The notes beneath the pieces were generated by a model that did no database searches, had not been told where the DNA came from, and worked only from the letters and a program-made list of their open reading frames with translations. From positions 1 through 55,852 of the forward strand of contig NZ_JALJRW010000025.1 in assembly GCF_024519465.1 (NCBI RefSeq): a DNA stretch of 55,852 nt, written 5' to 3'. A program made the translations under genes and the position numbers. The DNA comes from Stenotrophomonas sp. Ste86 (GTDB taxonomy: Bacteria; Pseudomonadota; Gammaproteobacteria; Xanthomonadales; Xanthomonadaceae). Of the stretch, positions 17,077 through 25,655 are shown piece by piece. Each line of letters begins with the position of its first letter. Positions within the stretch are counted from its first letter, which is position 1.

Positions 17077-17471
17077 TGGAATTATTAGATGTCCATTGCC
17101 TGCTGAAATTCTCAGGATTGCAAATCGCTCTGGTTGCTGAGTTGGAACGGCGTCACCCCCATTTTCGTGAGGGTTTTCTACTCTATTTGCCGGGGTGCGG
17201 GGTCGTTTTGACGGATAGCGGTGAGTGGAAGTTCAGGAAGCATGGGCTTGGTGTCGTGTTCGTCAGGGCTTCGGACGATTTGACGATCGATGCACATAGA
17301 TTCTATCCGGACCTCGCCAGTCCGATTGATGCATGGCGCTTGCGCTCTTTTCTTGAGAGCATTCACAAAAGAGAATTCGAAGTCGCGACCGTGCAGGAAT
17401 CAGTTGAAGGGCTAGTTCGTGACGGTATGCTTCGCGAATCAAATCACCCAAAGGTCTACGAGGTGGTCTAA
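17076..17471 (+). CDS. putative immunity protein, DUF6896-like
   Basis: This intact 131-aa gene starts inside the toxin stop codon (TGATG), the layout expected for a cognate immunity gene. The central part EWKFRKHGLGVVFVRASDD, DAHRFYPD and IDAWRLRSFLESIH resembles the DUF6896 family as I recall it (W-x-F-x-x-HGxGxxF ... DAWRLxxF), found next to polymorphic toxins. It has no signal peptide, consistent with cytoplasmic neutralisation of a nuclease. Codon use is AT-rich compared with panC and panD. Preservation while the toxin is broken fits selection for protection from sibling toxins. Confidence 0.6.
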   Translation: MELLDVHCLLKFSGLQIALVAELERRHPHFREGFLLYLPGCGVVLTDSGEWKFRKHGLGVVFVRASDDLTIDAHRFYPDLASPIDAWRLRSFLESIHKREFEVATVQESVEGLVRDGMLRESNHPKVYEVV

Positions 17472-17636
17472 GCAAGCGGCTATCCTGCGAGTAATCATGA
17501 GCGTTCCGCATCTAGAGAATGGCTTGATCTGAACGAGAATCTCCTTCGCTCGAAGGGATGTCGTGTTCAGTTCAACGATCATGAGGGCGGGCGAGTGAGT
17601 CTGATCGCGACGGGCAAAACTGCGTCGGGACCATAG
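17472..17636 (+). pseudogene. coding remnant in frame after the immunity gene
   Basis: The frame of the immunity gene continues past its TAA for 54 codons, reading SREWLDLNENLLRSKGCRVQ and GGRVSLIATGKTASGP before TAG. There is no start codon with a ribosome site. It looks like the tail of another small protein, perhaps a second immunity gene. Confidence 0.35.
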
Positions 17637-17659
17637 CTTGCTGGCACGGTGAAATTTAA

Positions 17660-17767
17660 GAATTACAGTTCAACTCGGTGTTGGATGGAGAAGTGGTTGC
17701 GCTTGAGTCCCTGAAAGGTGTGATCATCGAGGAAGTGGCTGCTCGAGCTTTCTTCGGGTTCATATGA
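17660..17767 (+). pseudogene. short coding remnant
   Basis: Thirty-five codons, bounded by in-frame stops, read QFNSVLDGEVVALESLKGVI and IEEVAARAFFGFI. The composition is protein-like, with no start. Probably the end of a deleted immunity or toxin gene. Confidence 0.3.
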
Positions 17768-18418
17768 TCAAGCGCTGCCTTTTGGAGGGGGCGATGGACT
17801 TCGCATTGCTGCGGATTTGGCTGGAAATTCCGGAGCAGCGGGTGCAGCCGATACGTGGCGGAGGTGCGGACCACAGGGCTGCAAGTGACCACGGCGTTTG
17901 GTTGAAGCGGATTGCGCCTTTATCACCGTCTTGGATCTAAAAGAGTGACAAGAGTTGAGTGATATTCTCAGCTCGTTTTGTTGGTCCGGTTGAATTCAAT
18001 CACATTGCTGCAGAGATATAGTTTAATTCGCAGCAACTATGTAGGATGGATCGGGAGCGGAAAAATGGTGGGGCGGGATGGAGTTCTCTCCCCTCGCTAG
18101 AGTTTTTTATTCCGATGTTGGAATGAAGTTCGGGCTTTCTGGATTTCCAAGTTTCATCGAGGACGCTTGTGCTTATCTGTGGGTAATTCCCAGTTAGGTG
18201 GTTGGGGTGCTGCGACGTATGGAGTAAGAGTGCTGATAGATGGTCGCGACGCTTTATAGGCACATCTCATCGCTGGTTGAGATTGGGCCTCAACCCATGA
18301 TGCCTTGGGTCACACTCGGTGGGTCCGAGCCCCTTGCACCGCAAGCCTCAAGCCTGGCGCGCTGACGCCTGCCCCCCGGGTGCTAGAATTTCCCTTTCCT
18401 TTACCGTTGTCGCGCGCC
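17768..18418. other. AT-rich degenerate tail of the RHS island up to panD
   Basis: No complete gene is visible. Fragments with protein-like composition occur, such as FGGGDGLRIAADLAGNSG at about 17785-17840 and a 39-codon frame at 18078-18197 (MEFSPLARVFYSDVG). GC content returns to the genomic level after about 18300. A TAGAAT hexamer at 18384-18389 may be the -10 element of a promoter that now serves panD and pgi. Confidence 0.5.
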
Positions 18419-18799
18419 ATGCACCTCTCCCTGCTCAAGACCAAGATCCACCGCGCCACCGTCACCCACTCCGAGTTGAACTACGAAGGTTCCATCGCCA
18501 TCGATGACAACCTGCTGCAGGCCACCGGCATCCGTGAGTTCGAACAGGTGCATATCTGGGACGTCACCAACGGTGCGCGTTTCTCCACGTATGCCATCCG
18601 TGCCGAAGCCGGCAGCGGCGTGGTCTCGCTCAACGGCGGCGCCGCGCGCCACGTGCAGGTGGGCGACATCATCATCATCGCCGCGTTCGCCAGCATGAGC
18701 GAAGAAGAAGCTGACAGCTTCCGCCCGAAGTTGGTATATGTGGACGGCAAGAACCAGATCTCCCACACCAACGACAGCATCCCGACACAGGCCGCATGA
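18419..18799 (+). CDS. panD: aspartate 1-decarboxylase precursor
   Basis: PanD decarboxylates aspartate to beta-alanine, the second substrate of PanC. The 126-aa zymogen has the self-cleavage site NYEGSIAID, with Gly24-Ser25 giving the pyruvoyl group on the alpha chain, and [10 protein letters not shown] just before it. The length is exactly typical. The ATG at 18419 is used; the longer open frame upstream reads through non-coding DNA. It overlaps pgi by ATGA. Separation from panBC is unusual for this lineage. Confidence 0.96.
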   Translation: MHLSLLKTKIHRATVTHSELNYEGSIAIDDNLLQATGIREFEQVHIWDVTNGARFSTYAIRAEAGSGVVSLNGGAARHVQVGDIIIIAAFASMSEEEADSFRPKLVYVDGKNQISHTNDSIPTQAA

Positions 18800-20310
18800 C
18801 ACAGCACAACGGATTCGACCCGCTTCACTCCCATGCCCAGCGCCTGCGTGGCGCGAGCATCCCTTCGCTGCTTGCCGCCGAACCGGAGCGGGCACGAACG
18901 TTGGGATTGCGGGTCGGTCCGTTGTACGTCAATTTCGCGCGGCAGAAGTACGACCGCGCGGCGCTGGACGCACTGCTGCAGCTGGCCGCCGAGCGCGATG
19001 TCGCAGGCGGCTTCCAGCGGCTGTTCCGCGGTGAAACGGTCAATGTGACCGAAGGCCGTGCGGCGCTGCATACCGCGCTGCGCGGCGACCTCAGCGGTGC
19101 GCCGGTCGCCGGCGATGCGTTCGCCACGGCCGCCCAGGTACGCGCGCAGATGGGCGAGCTGATCGCCGCGCTGGAAAACACCAACGTCACCGACGTCGTC
19201 AGCGTCGGCATCGGCGGTTCGGACCTGGGTCCGCGCCTGGTCGCCGATGCGCTGCGCCCGGTCACCGGCGCGCGCTTCCGCGTGCACTTCGTGTCCAACG
19301 TCGACGGCGCGGCCATGCAGCGCACGTTGGCCACGCTGGATCCGGCGACCACCGCCGGCATCCTGATCTCCAAGACCTTCGGCACCCAGGAAACCCTGCT
19401 CAACGGGCAGATCCTGCACGATTGGCTGGGGGGCAGCGAGCGCCTGTACGCGGTGAGCGCCAACCCGGAGCGTGCCGCGAAGGCTTTCTCGATTTCCGCC
19501 GGCCGCGTGCTGCCGATGTGGGACTGGGTGGGCGGGCGTTATTCGCTGTGGTCGGCGGTCGGGTTCCCGATCGCGCTGGCGATCGGCTTCGAGCGCTTCG
19601 AACAGCTGCTGGCCGGTGCCGCGCAGATGGACGACCACGCGCTGAGCGCGCCGCTGGCGCAGAACCTGCCGGTGCTGCATGCGCTGACCGACATCTGGAA
19701 CCGCAACCTGCTCGGCCATGCCACCCATGCGGTGATGACCTACGACCAGCGCCTGGCGCTGCTGCCGGCCTACCTCCAACAGCTGGTGATGGAGAGCCTG
19801 GGCAAGCGCGTGCAGCTCGATGGCAGCCCGGTCGCCAGCGACACCGTGCCGGTGTGGTGGGGCGGGGCGGGCACCGACGTGCAGCACAGCTTCTTCCAGG
19901 CGCTGCACCAGGGCACCAGCGTGATCCCGGCCGATTTCATCGGCTGCGTGCACAACGATGACCCCTATGTGGTCAACCACCAGGCACTGCTGGCCAACCT
20001 GCTGGCGCAGACCGAAGCGCTGGCCAACGGCCAGGGCAGCGACGATCCGCACCGCGAGTATCCCGGTGGCCGGCCGAGCACGCTGATCCTGCTCGACGCG
20101 CTCACCCCGCAGTCGCTGGGCGCGCTCATCGCCATGTACGAGCATGCCGTGTTCGTGCAGTCGCTGATCTGGAACATCAACGCCTTCGACCAGTTTGGGG
20201 TGGAGCTGGGCAAGCAGCTGGCCAGCCAGCTGTTGCCGGCGCTGCAGGGCCAGGCGCATGCGATCACCGATCCGGTGACGCTGGAAGTGCTGGGTCGGCT
20301 GAAGGCCTGA
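18796..20310 (+). CDS. pgi: glucose-6-phosphate isomerase
   Basis: Pgi interconverts glucose-6-phosphate and fructose-6-phosphate. The 504-aa protein shows [13 protein letters not shown] (phosphate site), [27 protein letters not shown] and, near the end, [15 protein letters not shown] containing the family signature 2. It is shorter than E. coli Pgi (549 aa) but all core motifs are present. ATGA overlap with panD suggests coupling. In this bacterium it feeds fructose-6-phosphate back to the Entner-Doudoroff operon at 29-32 kb. Confidence 0.96.
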   Translation: MTQHNGFDPLHSHAQRLRGASIPSLLAAEPERARTLGLRVGPLYVNFARQKYDRAALDALLQLAAERDVAGGFQRLFRGETVNVTEGRAALHTALRGDLSGAPVAGDAFATAAQVRAQMGELIAALENTNVTDVVSVGIGGSDLGPRLVADALRPVTGARFRVHFVSNVDGAAMQRTLATLDPATTAGILISKTFGTQETLLNGQILHDWLGGSERLYAVSANPERAAKAFSISAGRVLPMWDWVGGRYSLWSAVGFPIALAIGFERFEQLLAGAAQMDDHALSAPLAQNLPVLHALTDIWNRNLLGHATHAVMTYDQRLALLPAYLQQLVMESLGKRVQLDGSPVASDTVPVWWGGAGTDVQHSFFQALHQGTSVIPADFIGCVHNDDPYVVNHQALLANLLAQTEALANGQGSDDPHREYPGGRPSTLILLDALTPQSLGALIAMYEHAVFVQSLIWNINAFDQFGVELGKQLASQLLPALQGQAHAITDPVTLEVLGRLKA

Positions 20311-20368
20311 GTCTCTCGCCGGTGTCGGCCACGGGTCGGTACCGGCCCACCATCAGACAGGAGTCGCA

Positions 20369-20812
20369 ATGCACCAGGACACCCCCGCACCTCGCCCCAC
20401 GCCCGACCAGGCCGGGCACCCCGACCACGCGATGTACCAGCAGATCCGCGACGGCGTGGCCGCCATCGACGCCCAACATGGGCGCAGTTTCGATGACACC
20501 AGCGAGCGCCTCACCGCCAGCCTGTTGCCGCTGGCCAAGGAAAACGGCCTGAGCCGGGTCGATCACGTGGTGCTCAGCCAGCAGGGCACTGAAGCCAAGC
20601 CGGGCGAGTACGTGTTCGTGGTGCAGGGCGCGTTGGACAATCCGGCCCACCTGCGGGCGCACACGGCGACCGCCGACGCGGTGCAGACGCCGGTGGACGC
20701 CTCGTTCCAGCGGGTGCAGGCCGCCGATGCGCAGTCGGTTGCGCGCGAACGCAGCAATGACGAACAGCTACGCCAGCAGAACCCGCAGCACGCCCCGCAC
20801 ACGCAGGGCTGA
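20369..20812 (+). CDS. stand-alone XVIPCD-like protein
   Basis: This 147-aa protein matches the C-terminal secretion domain of type IV effectors of Xanthomonas and Stenotrophomonas (XVIPCD). Residues about 17-115 read HPDHAMYQQIRDGVAAID, SERLTASLLPLAKENGLSRV, DHVVLSQQG and YVFVVQGALDNPAHLRAH, then TADAVQTPVDASFQRVQ and a Gln-rich tail. In known effectors this domain recruits the VirD4 coupling ATPase and follows a toxin domain; here only 16 residues precede it. AGGAG lies before the ATG. It sits 58 bp after pgi. It could be a toxinless remnant, an adaptor, or a non-secreted relative. Confidence 0.78.
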   Translation: MHQDTPAPRPTPDQAGHPDHAMYQQIRDGVAAIDAQHGRSFDDTSERLTASLLPLAKENGLSRVDHVVLSQQGTEAKPGEYVFVVQGALDNPAHLRAHTATADAVQTPVDASFQRVQAADAQSVARERSNDEQLRQQNPQHAPHTQG

Positions 20813-20879
20813 TTCCCACGCGGTAGCGCCACGCCAGGCGTGGCTGCCTTGTTCCGCGAGGCTCGCGCGATAGGGGGCT

Positions 20880-21449
20880 TTACGGCCGCTCCGGACTCGG
20901 TCGCTTGGCCAGCTTGCGCTGCAGCGACCGCCGATGCATGCCGAGCAGGCGCGCGGCGGCCGATACATTGCCGCCGGTCTCATGCATCGCCTGCTGGATG
21001 TGTTCCCACTGCAGGCGGCTGATCGGGGTCATCGCATCCGGTGGCTCCATGTCGCCGTCGTCGGCCGGGCCATCGTCTTCTTCGCCCAGCGCACGCAGGA
21101 TCATCGGGACCGTAGCCGGCTTGGGCAGGTAATCGTCCGCGCCGAGCTTGATCGCCTCCACTGCGGTGGCGATGCTGGCGTAGCCGGTGACCAGCAGGAT
21201 CCGCATGTCCTCGCGCAACGCGCGCAGCGGCTGGATCAGCGACAAGCCCGACTCGGCGCCGAGCTTCAGGTCGATCAGCGCATACGCCGGCGGGTTCTGT
21301 CGGGCGAGCATCAACGCCGAGGCGGTATCGCTGGCGGTGACCGTTTCCAGGCCCTTGCGGGCCAGGCTGCGCTGCAGGGTGCGCAGGTAGAGTTCGTCGT
21401 CGTCGACCAGCAGGCCATGGCTGGCGGCGGGCAGGGCGGGGAAGGTCAT
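20880..21449 (-). CDS. regA: response regulator, RegA/PrrA/ActR family
   Basis: This 189-aa regulator has a receiver domain (LLVDDDELYLRTLQRSL; phospho-acceptor Asp in YALIDLKLGAESGL; LLVTGYASIATAVEAIKLGA; Lys in DDYLPKPA) and a Fis-type helix-turn-helix at the C-terminus (GNVSAAARLLGMHRRSLQRKL is the core). That small two-domain layout is characteristic of RegA/PrrA, which controls respiratory and redox genes. ATG at 21449 overlaps the kinase stop by ATGA, which fixes the start. Confidence 0.9.
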   Translation of the reverse strand: MTFPALPAASHGLLVDDDELYLRTLQRSLARKGLETVTASDTASALMLARQNPPAYALIDLKLGAESGLSLIQPLRALREDMRILLVTGYASIATAVEAIKLGADDYLPKPATVPMILRALGEEDDGPADDGDMEPPDAMTPISRLQWEHIQQAMHETGGNVSAAARLLGMHRRSLQRKLAKRPSPERP

Positions 21450-22672
21450 GCGGAAGTCTCCGGAGGCGTCAAAGGCAGGCGGAAGCCGACGCGGGTGCCG
21501 GCACCGTTGGCCGGCCGCATCCACAGTTCGCCGTCCAGGCGTTCGATGGTGGCGTGGGACAGGGCCAGGCCCACGCCCATGCCCTGGGCCTTGCCGCTGT
21601 TGAACAGGGTGCCGGGCAACACCGCCTGGCGGGCGTCGAAGCCGTGGCCGTAGTCGCGCACTTCGCCGATGAGGTCATCGCCCTCGATACGCACTGTCAG
21701 GTCCACCTGTGGGCGCTCGGCCTTCTCGCCGGCGTCGGCCGCGTTGTTGAGCAGCACCATCAACAGGTGGCCGATGCCCGGGTCCAGCGGCAGTTTCAGC
21801 GGGGCGTCGTCGTTGCGCTTGAGGGTGATGGTCGGGCGTACCAGCCGCCATTGCTCCAGCACCTGCGGCAGGGTTACGTGGTCGCGGCCGGGCGCGTCGC
21901 CGGCGGCGGGCCGGGCCAGCGCCAGCACCCGTTCGCGGCACTGCACCAGCAGCTCGCGCAGCGTGTCCACGTCGTCGCGCACTTCGCTGCTGTTGGTCTG
22001 GTCGGCGATGTCGTCGGCCAGCAGGGTCATGGTCGCCAGCGGGGTGTTCAGTTCGTGCGCCACCGAGGCGGCGTGGGTGGCCAGGGCGACGATGCCTTCA
22101 TTGCGCACGAAGCGCTCGCGCAACATCGCCAGTTCGTGTTCGCGCTGGCGCAGCGCCATCGCCAGCCGGGTGGCGAACACCAGCACCACCGTGGCCGAGA
22201 GCAGGAAATTGCAGACCACGCCCCACTGGTGCATCTGCATTGCAGTGAACCAGCCGGCGGGCAAGGGCAGGCCGAAGATGCCGCTGACCGCGTAGCCGAG
22301 CAGGCAGCTGGCGGCCACGGCCAGGGTCCAGCGCAGCGGCAGCGCCAGCGCGGCCAGGGCGATCAGGATCAGGAACAGCGAACCGAACGGATTGGCGATG
22401 CCGCCGCTCCAGCCGACCATCCAGGTCAGCACGGTCACATCGACCAGGATGTGGCAGAAGGCGGTCACTGGCGCGGTATCGGCGCTCTCCACCCGCAGCT
22501 GCGCGTACAGGTTGAACAGCGCCAGCGCGGCCACGCCCGCCCACAACGGGCGCTGCGGCAGTTCCAGCCCGAGCACCCAGGTGGCCACCAGGATGGTCGC
22601 GGCCTGGCCGGCCACGGCCAGCCAGCGCAGGCTGCACAAGGTGCGGAGGAAGGGGGCGTCGGTACCGGTCAT
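21446..22672 (-). CDS. regB: redox-sensing histidine kinase, RegB/PrrB family
   Basis: This 408-aa kinase has about six N-terminal membrane helices. The loop SGGIANPFGS matches the GGxxNPF quinone-binding signature of RegB. The H-box is ATHAASVAHELNTPL, the RegB variant. A Cys in LLVQCRERVLALAR lies where I recall the redox-active Cys of RegB. N and G boxes follow (LLNNAADAG, DYGHGFD, GKAQGMGVGLAL). Together this indicates sensing of the quinone pool. The ATG at 22672 is used because homology starts there. It pairs with regA downstream. Confidence 0.9.
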   Translation of the reverse strand: MTGTDAPFLRTLCSLRWLAVAGQAATILVATWVLGLELPQRPLWAGVAALALFNLYAQLRVESADTAPVTAFCHILVDVTVLTWMVGWSGGIANPFGSLFLILIALAALALPLRWTLAVAASCLLGYAVSGIFGLPLPAGWFTAMQMHQWGVVCNFLLSATVVLVFATRLAMALRQREHELAMLRERFVRNEGIVALATHAASVAHELNTPLATMTLLADDIADQTNSSEVRDDVDTLRELLVQCRERVLALARPAAGDAPGRDHVTLPQVLEQWRLVRPTITLKRNDDAPLKLPLDPGIGHLLMVLLNNAADAGEKAERPQVDLTVRIEGDDLIGEVRDYGHGFDARQAVLPGTLFNSGKAQGMGVGLALSHATIERLDGELWMRPANGAGTRVGFRLPLTPPETSA

Positions 22673-22777
22673 CACCGCACATCCTATGCGCTCGCCGCGC
22701 CGCCTGCCTGCGACAATCGGCCGCATCGGCGCTGGCGGTCCCCTAGTCGGCCAACATGCGCGCCAACCACAAGATGA

Positions 22778-22803
22778 GTGCCAACCAACGGTTGGCACCT
22801 ACG
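22778..22803. repeat. SMAG-like palindrome upstream of ispG
   Basis: GTGCCAACC and GGTTGGCAC form a perfect stem around AAC, followed by CTAC, the inverted GTAG head. It lies in the regB-ispG divergent gap. Confidence 0.75.
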
Positions 22804-22819
22804 GTCACGTTTGGCGCGC

Positions 22820-22825
22820 TAAAAT
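22820..22825 (+). promoter_or_regulatory. -10 element suggesting a leaderless ispG transcript
   Basis: TAAAAT lies 6 bp before the ispG ATG at 22832, so transcription would start at or next to the A of the ATG. No ribosome binding site precedes the gene. The -35 region is poor (TTGGCA is 22 bp away). Confidence 0.5.
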
Positions 22826-22831
22826 AGCCTG

Positions 22832-24097
22832 ATGCATGACGCCGTCACCCAACCGACCCAACCGTCCGACACGACCGTGTGGGCCCGCCGCCAGACCCAG
22901 GCCGTCCGTATCGGCGGTGTGGTCGTAGGCGGAGGCCAGCCCGTGGTGGTGCAGTCGATGACCAACACCGACACCGCCGATGTGGCCGCCAGCGTGAAGC
23001 AGGTCGCCGAACTGTGGCGGGCCGGCTCGGAGATGGTGCGCCTGACCGTCAACAATCCCGAGTCGGCCGCAGCGATCCCGCGCATCGTGGAGAAACTGCG
23101 GATGATGGGCATCGAGGTGCCCCTGATCGGCGATTTCCATTACAACGGCCACCAGCTGCTGACCCAGGAGCCGGCCTGCGCCGAAGCCCTGGCTAAGTAC
23201 CGGATCAATCCGGGCAACGTGGGGTTTGGCAAGAAGAAGGACACCCAGTTCGCGCAGCTGATCGAATTTGCGATCCGCTACGACAAGCCGGTGCGCATCG
23301 GGGCCAACTGGGGCTCGCTGGACCAGTCGCTGGCCGCCCGCCTGATGGACGAGAACAGCCAGCGCGCGCAACCGTGGGATGCCGGCCGGGTGCTGCGCGA
23401 AGCGCTGATCCGTTCGGCGCTGGATTCGGCCCATACCGCCGTCGAGCTGGGCCTGCCGCGCGATCGCATCGTGCTGTCGGCCAAGGTCAGTGGCGTGCAG
23501 GAACTGATCGCGGTGTACCGCGATTTGGCCCAGCGCTCGGACTTTGCCCTGCACCTGGGCCTGACCGAGGCCGGGATCGGCAGCAAGGGCATCGTCGCCT
23601 CGTCGGCGGCGCTGGCGGTGCTGCTGCAGGAAGGCATCGGCGACACCATCCGCATTTCGCTGACGCCCGAACCGGGCCAGTCGCGTACCGCCGAGGTGAT
23701 CGTTGCGCAGGAACTGCTGCAGACCACCGGCCAGCGTGCTTTCACCCCGCTGGTCACGGCCTGCCCGGGCTGTGGGCGGACCACCTCCGAGTTCTTCCAG
23801 GAACTGGCCAAGGTGGTACAGAACCACGTGCGCGGGAAGATGCCGGAATGGAAGGTGAGCCACCCGGGCGCGGAAAACATGACGCTGGCGGTGATGGGCT
23901 GCATCGTCAACGGGCCGGGCGAATCGCGGCATGCCAACATCGGCATCTCGCTGCCCGGTACCGGCGAAACGCCGGCTGCGCCGGTGTTCGTGGATGGCGA
24001 GAAGACGGTGACGCTGCGCGGTGACAACATCGCCCAGGAATTCGTGGCGCTGATCGACGATTATGTCGAACGCAAGTATGTCCGAAGCGTCGGATAA
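22832..24097 (+). CDS. ispG: (E)-4-hydroxy-3-methylbut-2-enyl-diphosphate synthase
   Basis: IspG (GcpE) converts MEcPP to HMBPP in the MEP isoprenoid pathway using a [4Fe-4S] cluster. The 421-aa protein has the N-terminal TIM barrel start [30 protein letters not shown], and the cluster ligands in [12 protein letters not shown] and [11 protein letters not shown], the C-terminal half having the sulfite-reductase-like fold. Length is typical for the gammaproteobacterial type. The PAP2 phosphatase gene begins inside its 3' end. Confidence 0.96.
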   Translation: MHDAVTQPTQPSDTTVWARRQTQAVRIGGVVVGGGQPVVVQSMTNTDTADVAASVKQVAELWRAGSEMVRLTVNNPESAAAIPRIVEKLRMMGIEVPLIGDFHYNGHQLLTQEPACAEALAKYRINPGNVGFGKKKDTQFAQLIEFAIRYDKPVRIGANWGSLDQSLAARLMDENSQRAQPWDAGRVLREALIRSALDSAHTAVELGLPRDRIVLSAKVSGVQELIAVYRDLAQRSDFALHLGLTEAGIGSKGIVASSAALAVLLQEGIGDTIRISLTPEPGQSRTAEVIVAQELLQTTGQRAFTPLVTACPGCGRTTSEFFQELAKVVQNHVRGKMPEWKVSHPGAENMTLAVMGCIVNGPGESRHANIGISLPGTGETPAAPVFVDGEKTVTLRGDNIAQEFVALIDDYVERKYVRSVG

Positions 24098-24785
24098 GCC
24101 AACGGTGCTGGCCGCCCCGGAGGCGGCCGCCGGTTTCCGCCATTGGATGGCCCACAACGCCTGGCGTTTCGTGCTGCTGTTCGCCGGGGTGCTGCTGCCG
24201 CTGGCCGGCTTCGTCGCGCTCGCCGACGAAGTGCATGAGCTGGAGTCGTTCTATTTCGACGCGCCCTTGCTATGGAAGCTGCACGGCCTGCATTCGCCGG
24301 GGCTGGACCAGTTCTTCGTGCTTCTCTCCAAGCTGGGCTACGAGTGGTTCCTGATCCCGGCCGACGTGCTGATCGTCGGCATGCTGCTGTGGCGACGGCG
24401 CTGGCGTGAAGCCAGTTTCGTGGCGATCTGCTTCGTCGGTTCGGCGTTGTTGAACATGGGCAGCAAGCAGTTTTTCCAGCGCGACCGCCCCAGCCTGTGG
24501 GAGTCGATCGCCCCGGAAAGCACGTTCAGCTTCCCCAGTGGGCATGCGATGGGCTCGATGACCCTGGCGGTGACGGTGGTGCTGTTGGCCTGGAACACCC
24601 GCTGGCGCTGGCCGGTGCTGGTGGCCGCGCCCTTGTTCAGCGTGCTGGTCAGCGTGTCGCGGGTCTACCTGGGCGTGCATTACCCGTCCGACATCCTGGC
24701 CGGTTGGTGTGCGGCTCTGGTTTGGGTGGTAGGGTGCTTCCTGGTCATGTTCAGGCGCCGCGCGCCGTGGCGGCACCGGCACTGA
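24078..24785 (+). CDS. PAP2-family membrane phosphatase
   Basis: This is an approximately 235-aa inner-membrane enzyme with the three PAP2 motifs: [12 protein letters not shown] (KxxxxxxRP), FPSGHAMGS (PSGH) and [16 protein letters not shown] (SRxxxxxHxxxD). Such proteins dephosphorylate undecaprenyl pyrophosphate, phosphatidylglycerophosphate or lipid A. Overlap with ispG and the isoprenoid link make undecaprenyl-PP phosphatase (PgpB/BacA-like activity) an attractive but unproven role. The start is uncertain: ATG 24078 or ATG 24063, both within ispG and without a strong ribosome site. Confidence 0.88.
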   Translation: MSEASDKPTVLAAPEAAAGFRHWMAHNAWRFVLLFAGVLLPLAGFVALADEVHELESFYFDAPLLWKLHGLHSPGLDQFFVLLSKLGYEWFLIPADVLIVGMLLWRRRWREASFVAICFVGSALLNMGSKQFFQRDRPSLWESIAPESTFSFPSGHAMGSMTLAVTVVLLAWNTRWRWPVLVAAPLFSVLVSVSRVYLGVHYPSDILAGWCAALVWVVGCFLVMFRRRAPWRHRH

Positions 24786-25007
24786 ACCGGTCCGGATGCG
24801 TGGGATGCCGATTGCGCCGGGGCGCAGGCGTACACTGATAGGCGTAGTAGACCGATATAGCCTGGGGTGAAAGGCTAAGGGGAAGGGCAAGACGGCATGG
24901 GTGTGATGCGGGCACCAGAACGCGCTGACAGGGGCTGCTTTTCCTTGTTATCGCCGTACCCCGCCGCTAGGCTTGCCCCCGTTCGCAGCGTTTTAAGAGG
25001 TGCGTGG

Positions 25008-25655
25008 ATGACGATTCGAGTGTATCTGGTGGACGATCATGCGCTGGTGCGTACCGGCATGAAGATGATCCTGTCCAACGAGACCGATATCGAGGTAGTC
25101 GGTGAAGCGGACTCCGGGGAAGATGCGTTGCCTGAAATCCGCCACCTGCGTCCGGACGTGGTGCTGTGCGACCTGCACCTGCCGGGTGTCAGTGGTATGG
25201 AAGTGACCGAACGGGTGGTGCGTGGCGACCACGGCACGCGCGTGGTGATCGTGTCGGTGCTCGAGGATGGCCCGATGCCCAAGCGCCTGCTCGAGGCCGG
25301 CGCGTCCGGTTACATCGGCAAGGGCTGCGATGCGCAGGAACTGCTGCGCGCCGTGCGCGACGCGGCCATGGGCCGGCGTTACCTCGGCAGCAGCATCGCG
25401 CAGAACCTGGCGCTTTCCAATGTGGAAGGCAGCCAGTCGCCGTTCGACACCCTGTCCCCGCGCGAACTGGAAGTGGCCCTGCTGCTCACCCAGGGCCTGC
25501 GCCAGGAAGACATCGCCAAGCGCCTGAGCCTGAGTGCCAAGACGGTGAACACGCACAAGGCGCGCCTGTTCGAGAAGATGGGCATCCACGACAACATCGC
25601 CTTGGCGCGCATGGCCAGCCAGTACGGCCTGGTGGATCCGGCGCGACCGATGTAA
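25008..25655 (+). CDS. gacA: LuxR-type response regulator, GacA/UvrY family
   Basis: This 215-aa regulator starts MTIRVYLVDDHALVRTGMKM, close to GacA/UvrY. The phospho-acceptor Asp is in VVLCDLHLPGVSGMEV; the conserved Thr/Ser and Lys are in VIVSVLEDG and YIGKG. The C-terminal LuxR helix-turn-helix reads LSPRELEVALLLTQGLRQED then KTVNTHKARLFEKMGI. GacA in gammaproteobacteria activates small RNAs that sequester CsrA. AAGAGG precedes the ATG at 25008. No kinase gene adjoins it, as is usual for the orphan-located GacA/BarA pair. Confidence 0.85.
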   Translation: MTIRVYLVDDHALVRTGMKMILSNETDIEVVGEADSGEDALPEIRHLRPDVVLCDLHLPGVSGMEVTERVVRGDHGTRVVIVSVLEDGPMPKRLLEAGASGYIGKGCDAQELLRAVRDAAMGRRYLGSSIAQNLALSNVEGSQSPFDTLSPRELEVALLLTQGLRQEDIAKRLSLSAKTVNTHKARLFEKMGIHDNIALARMASQYGLVDPARPM

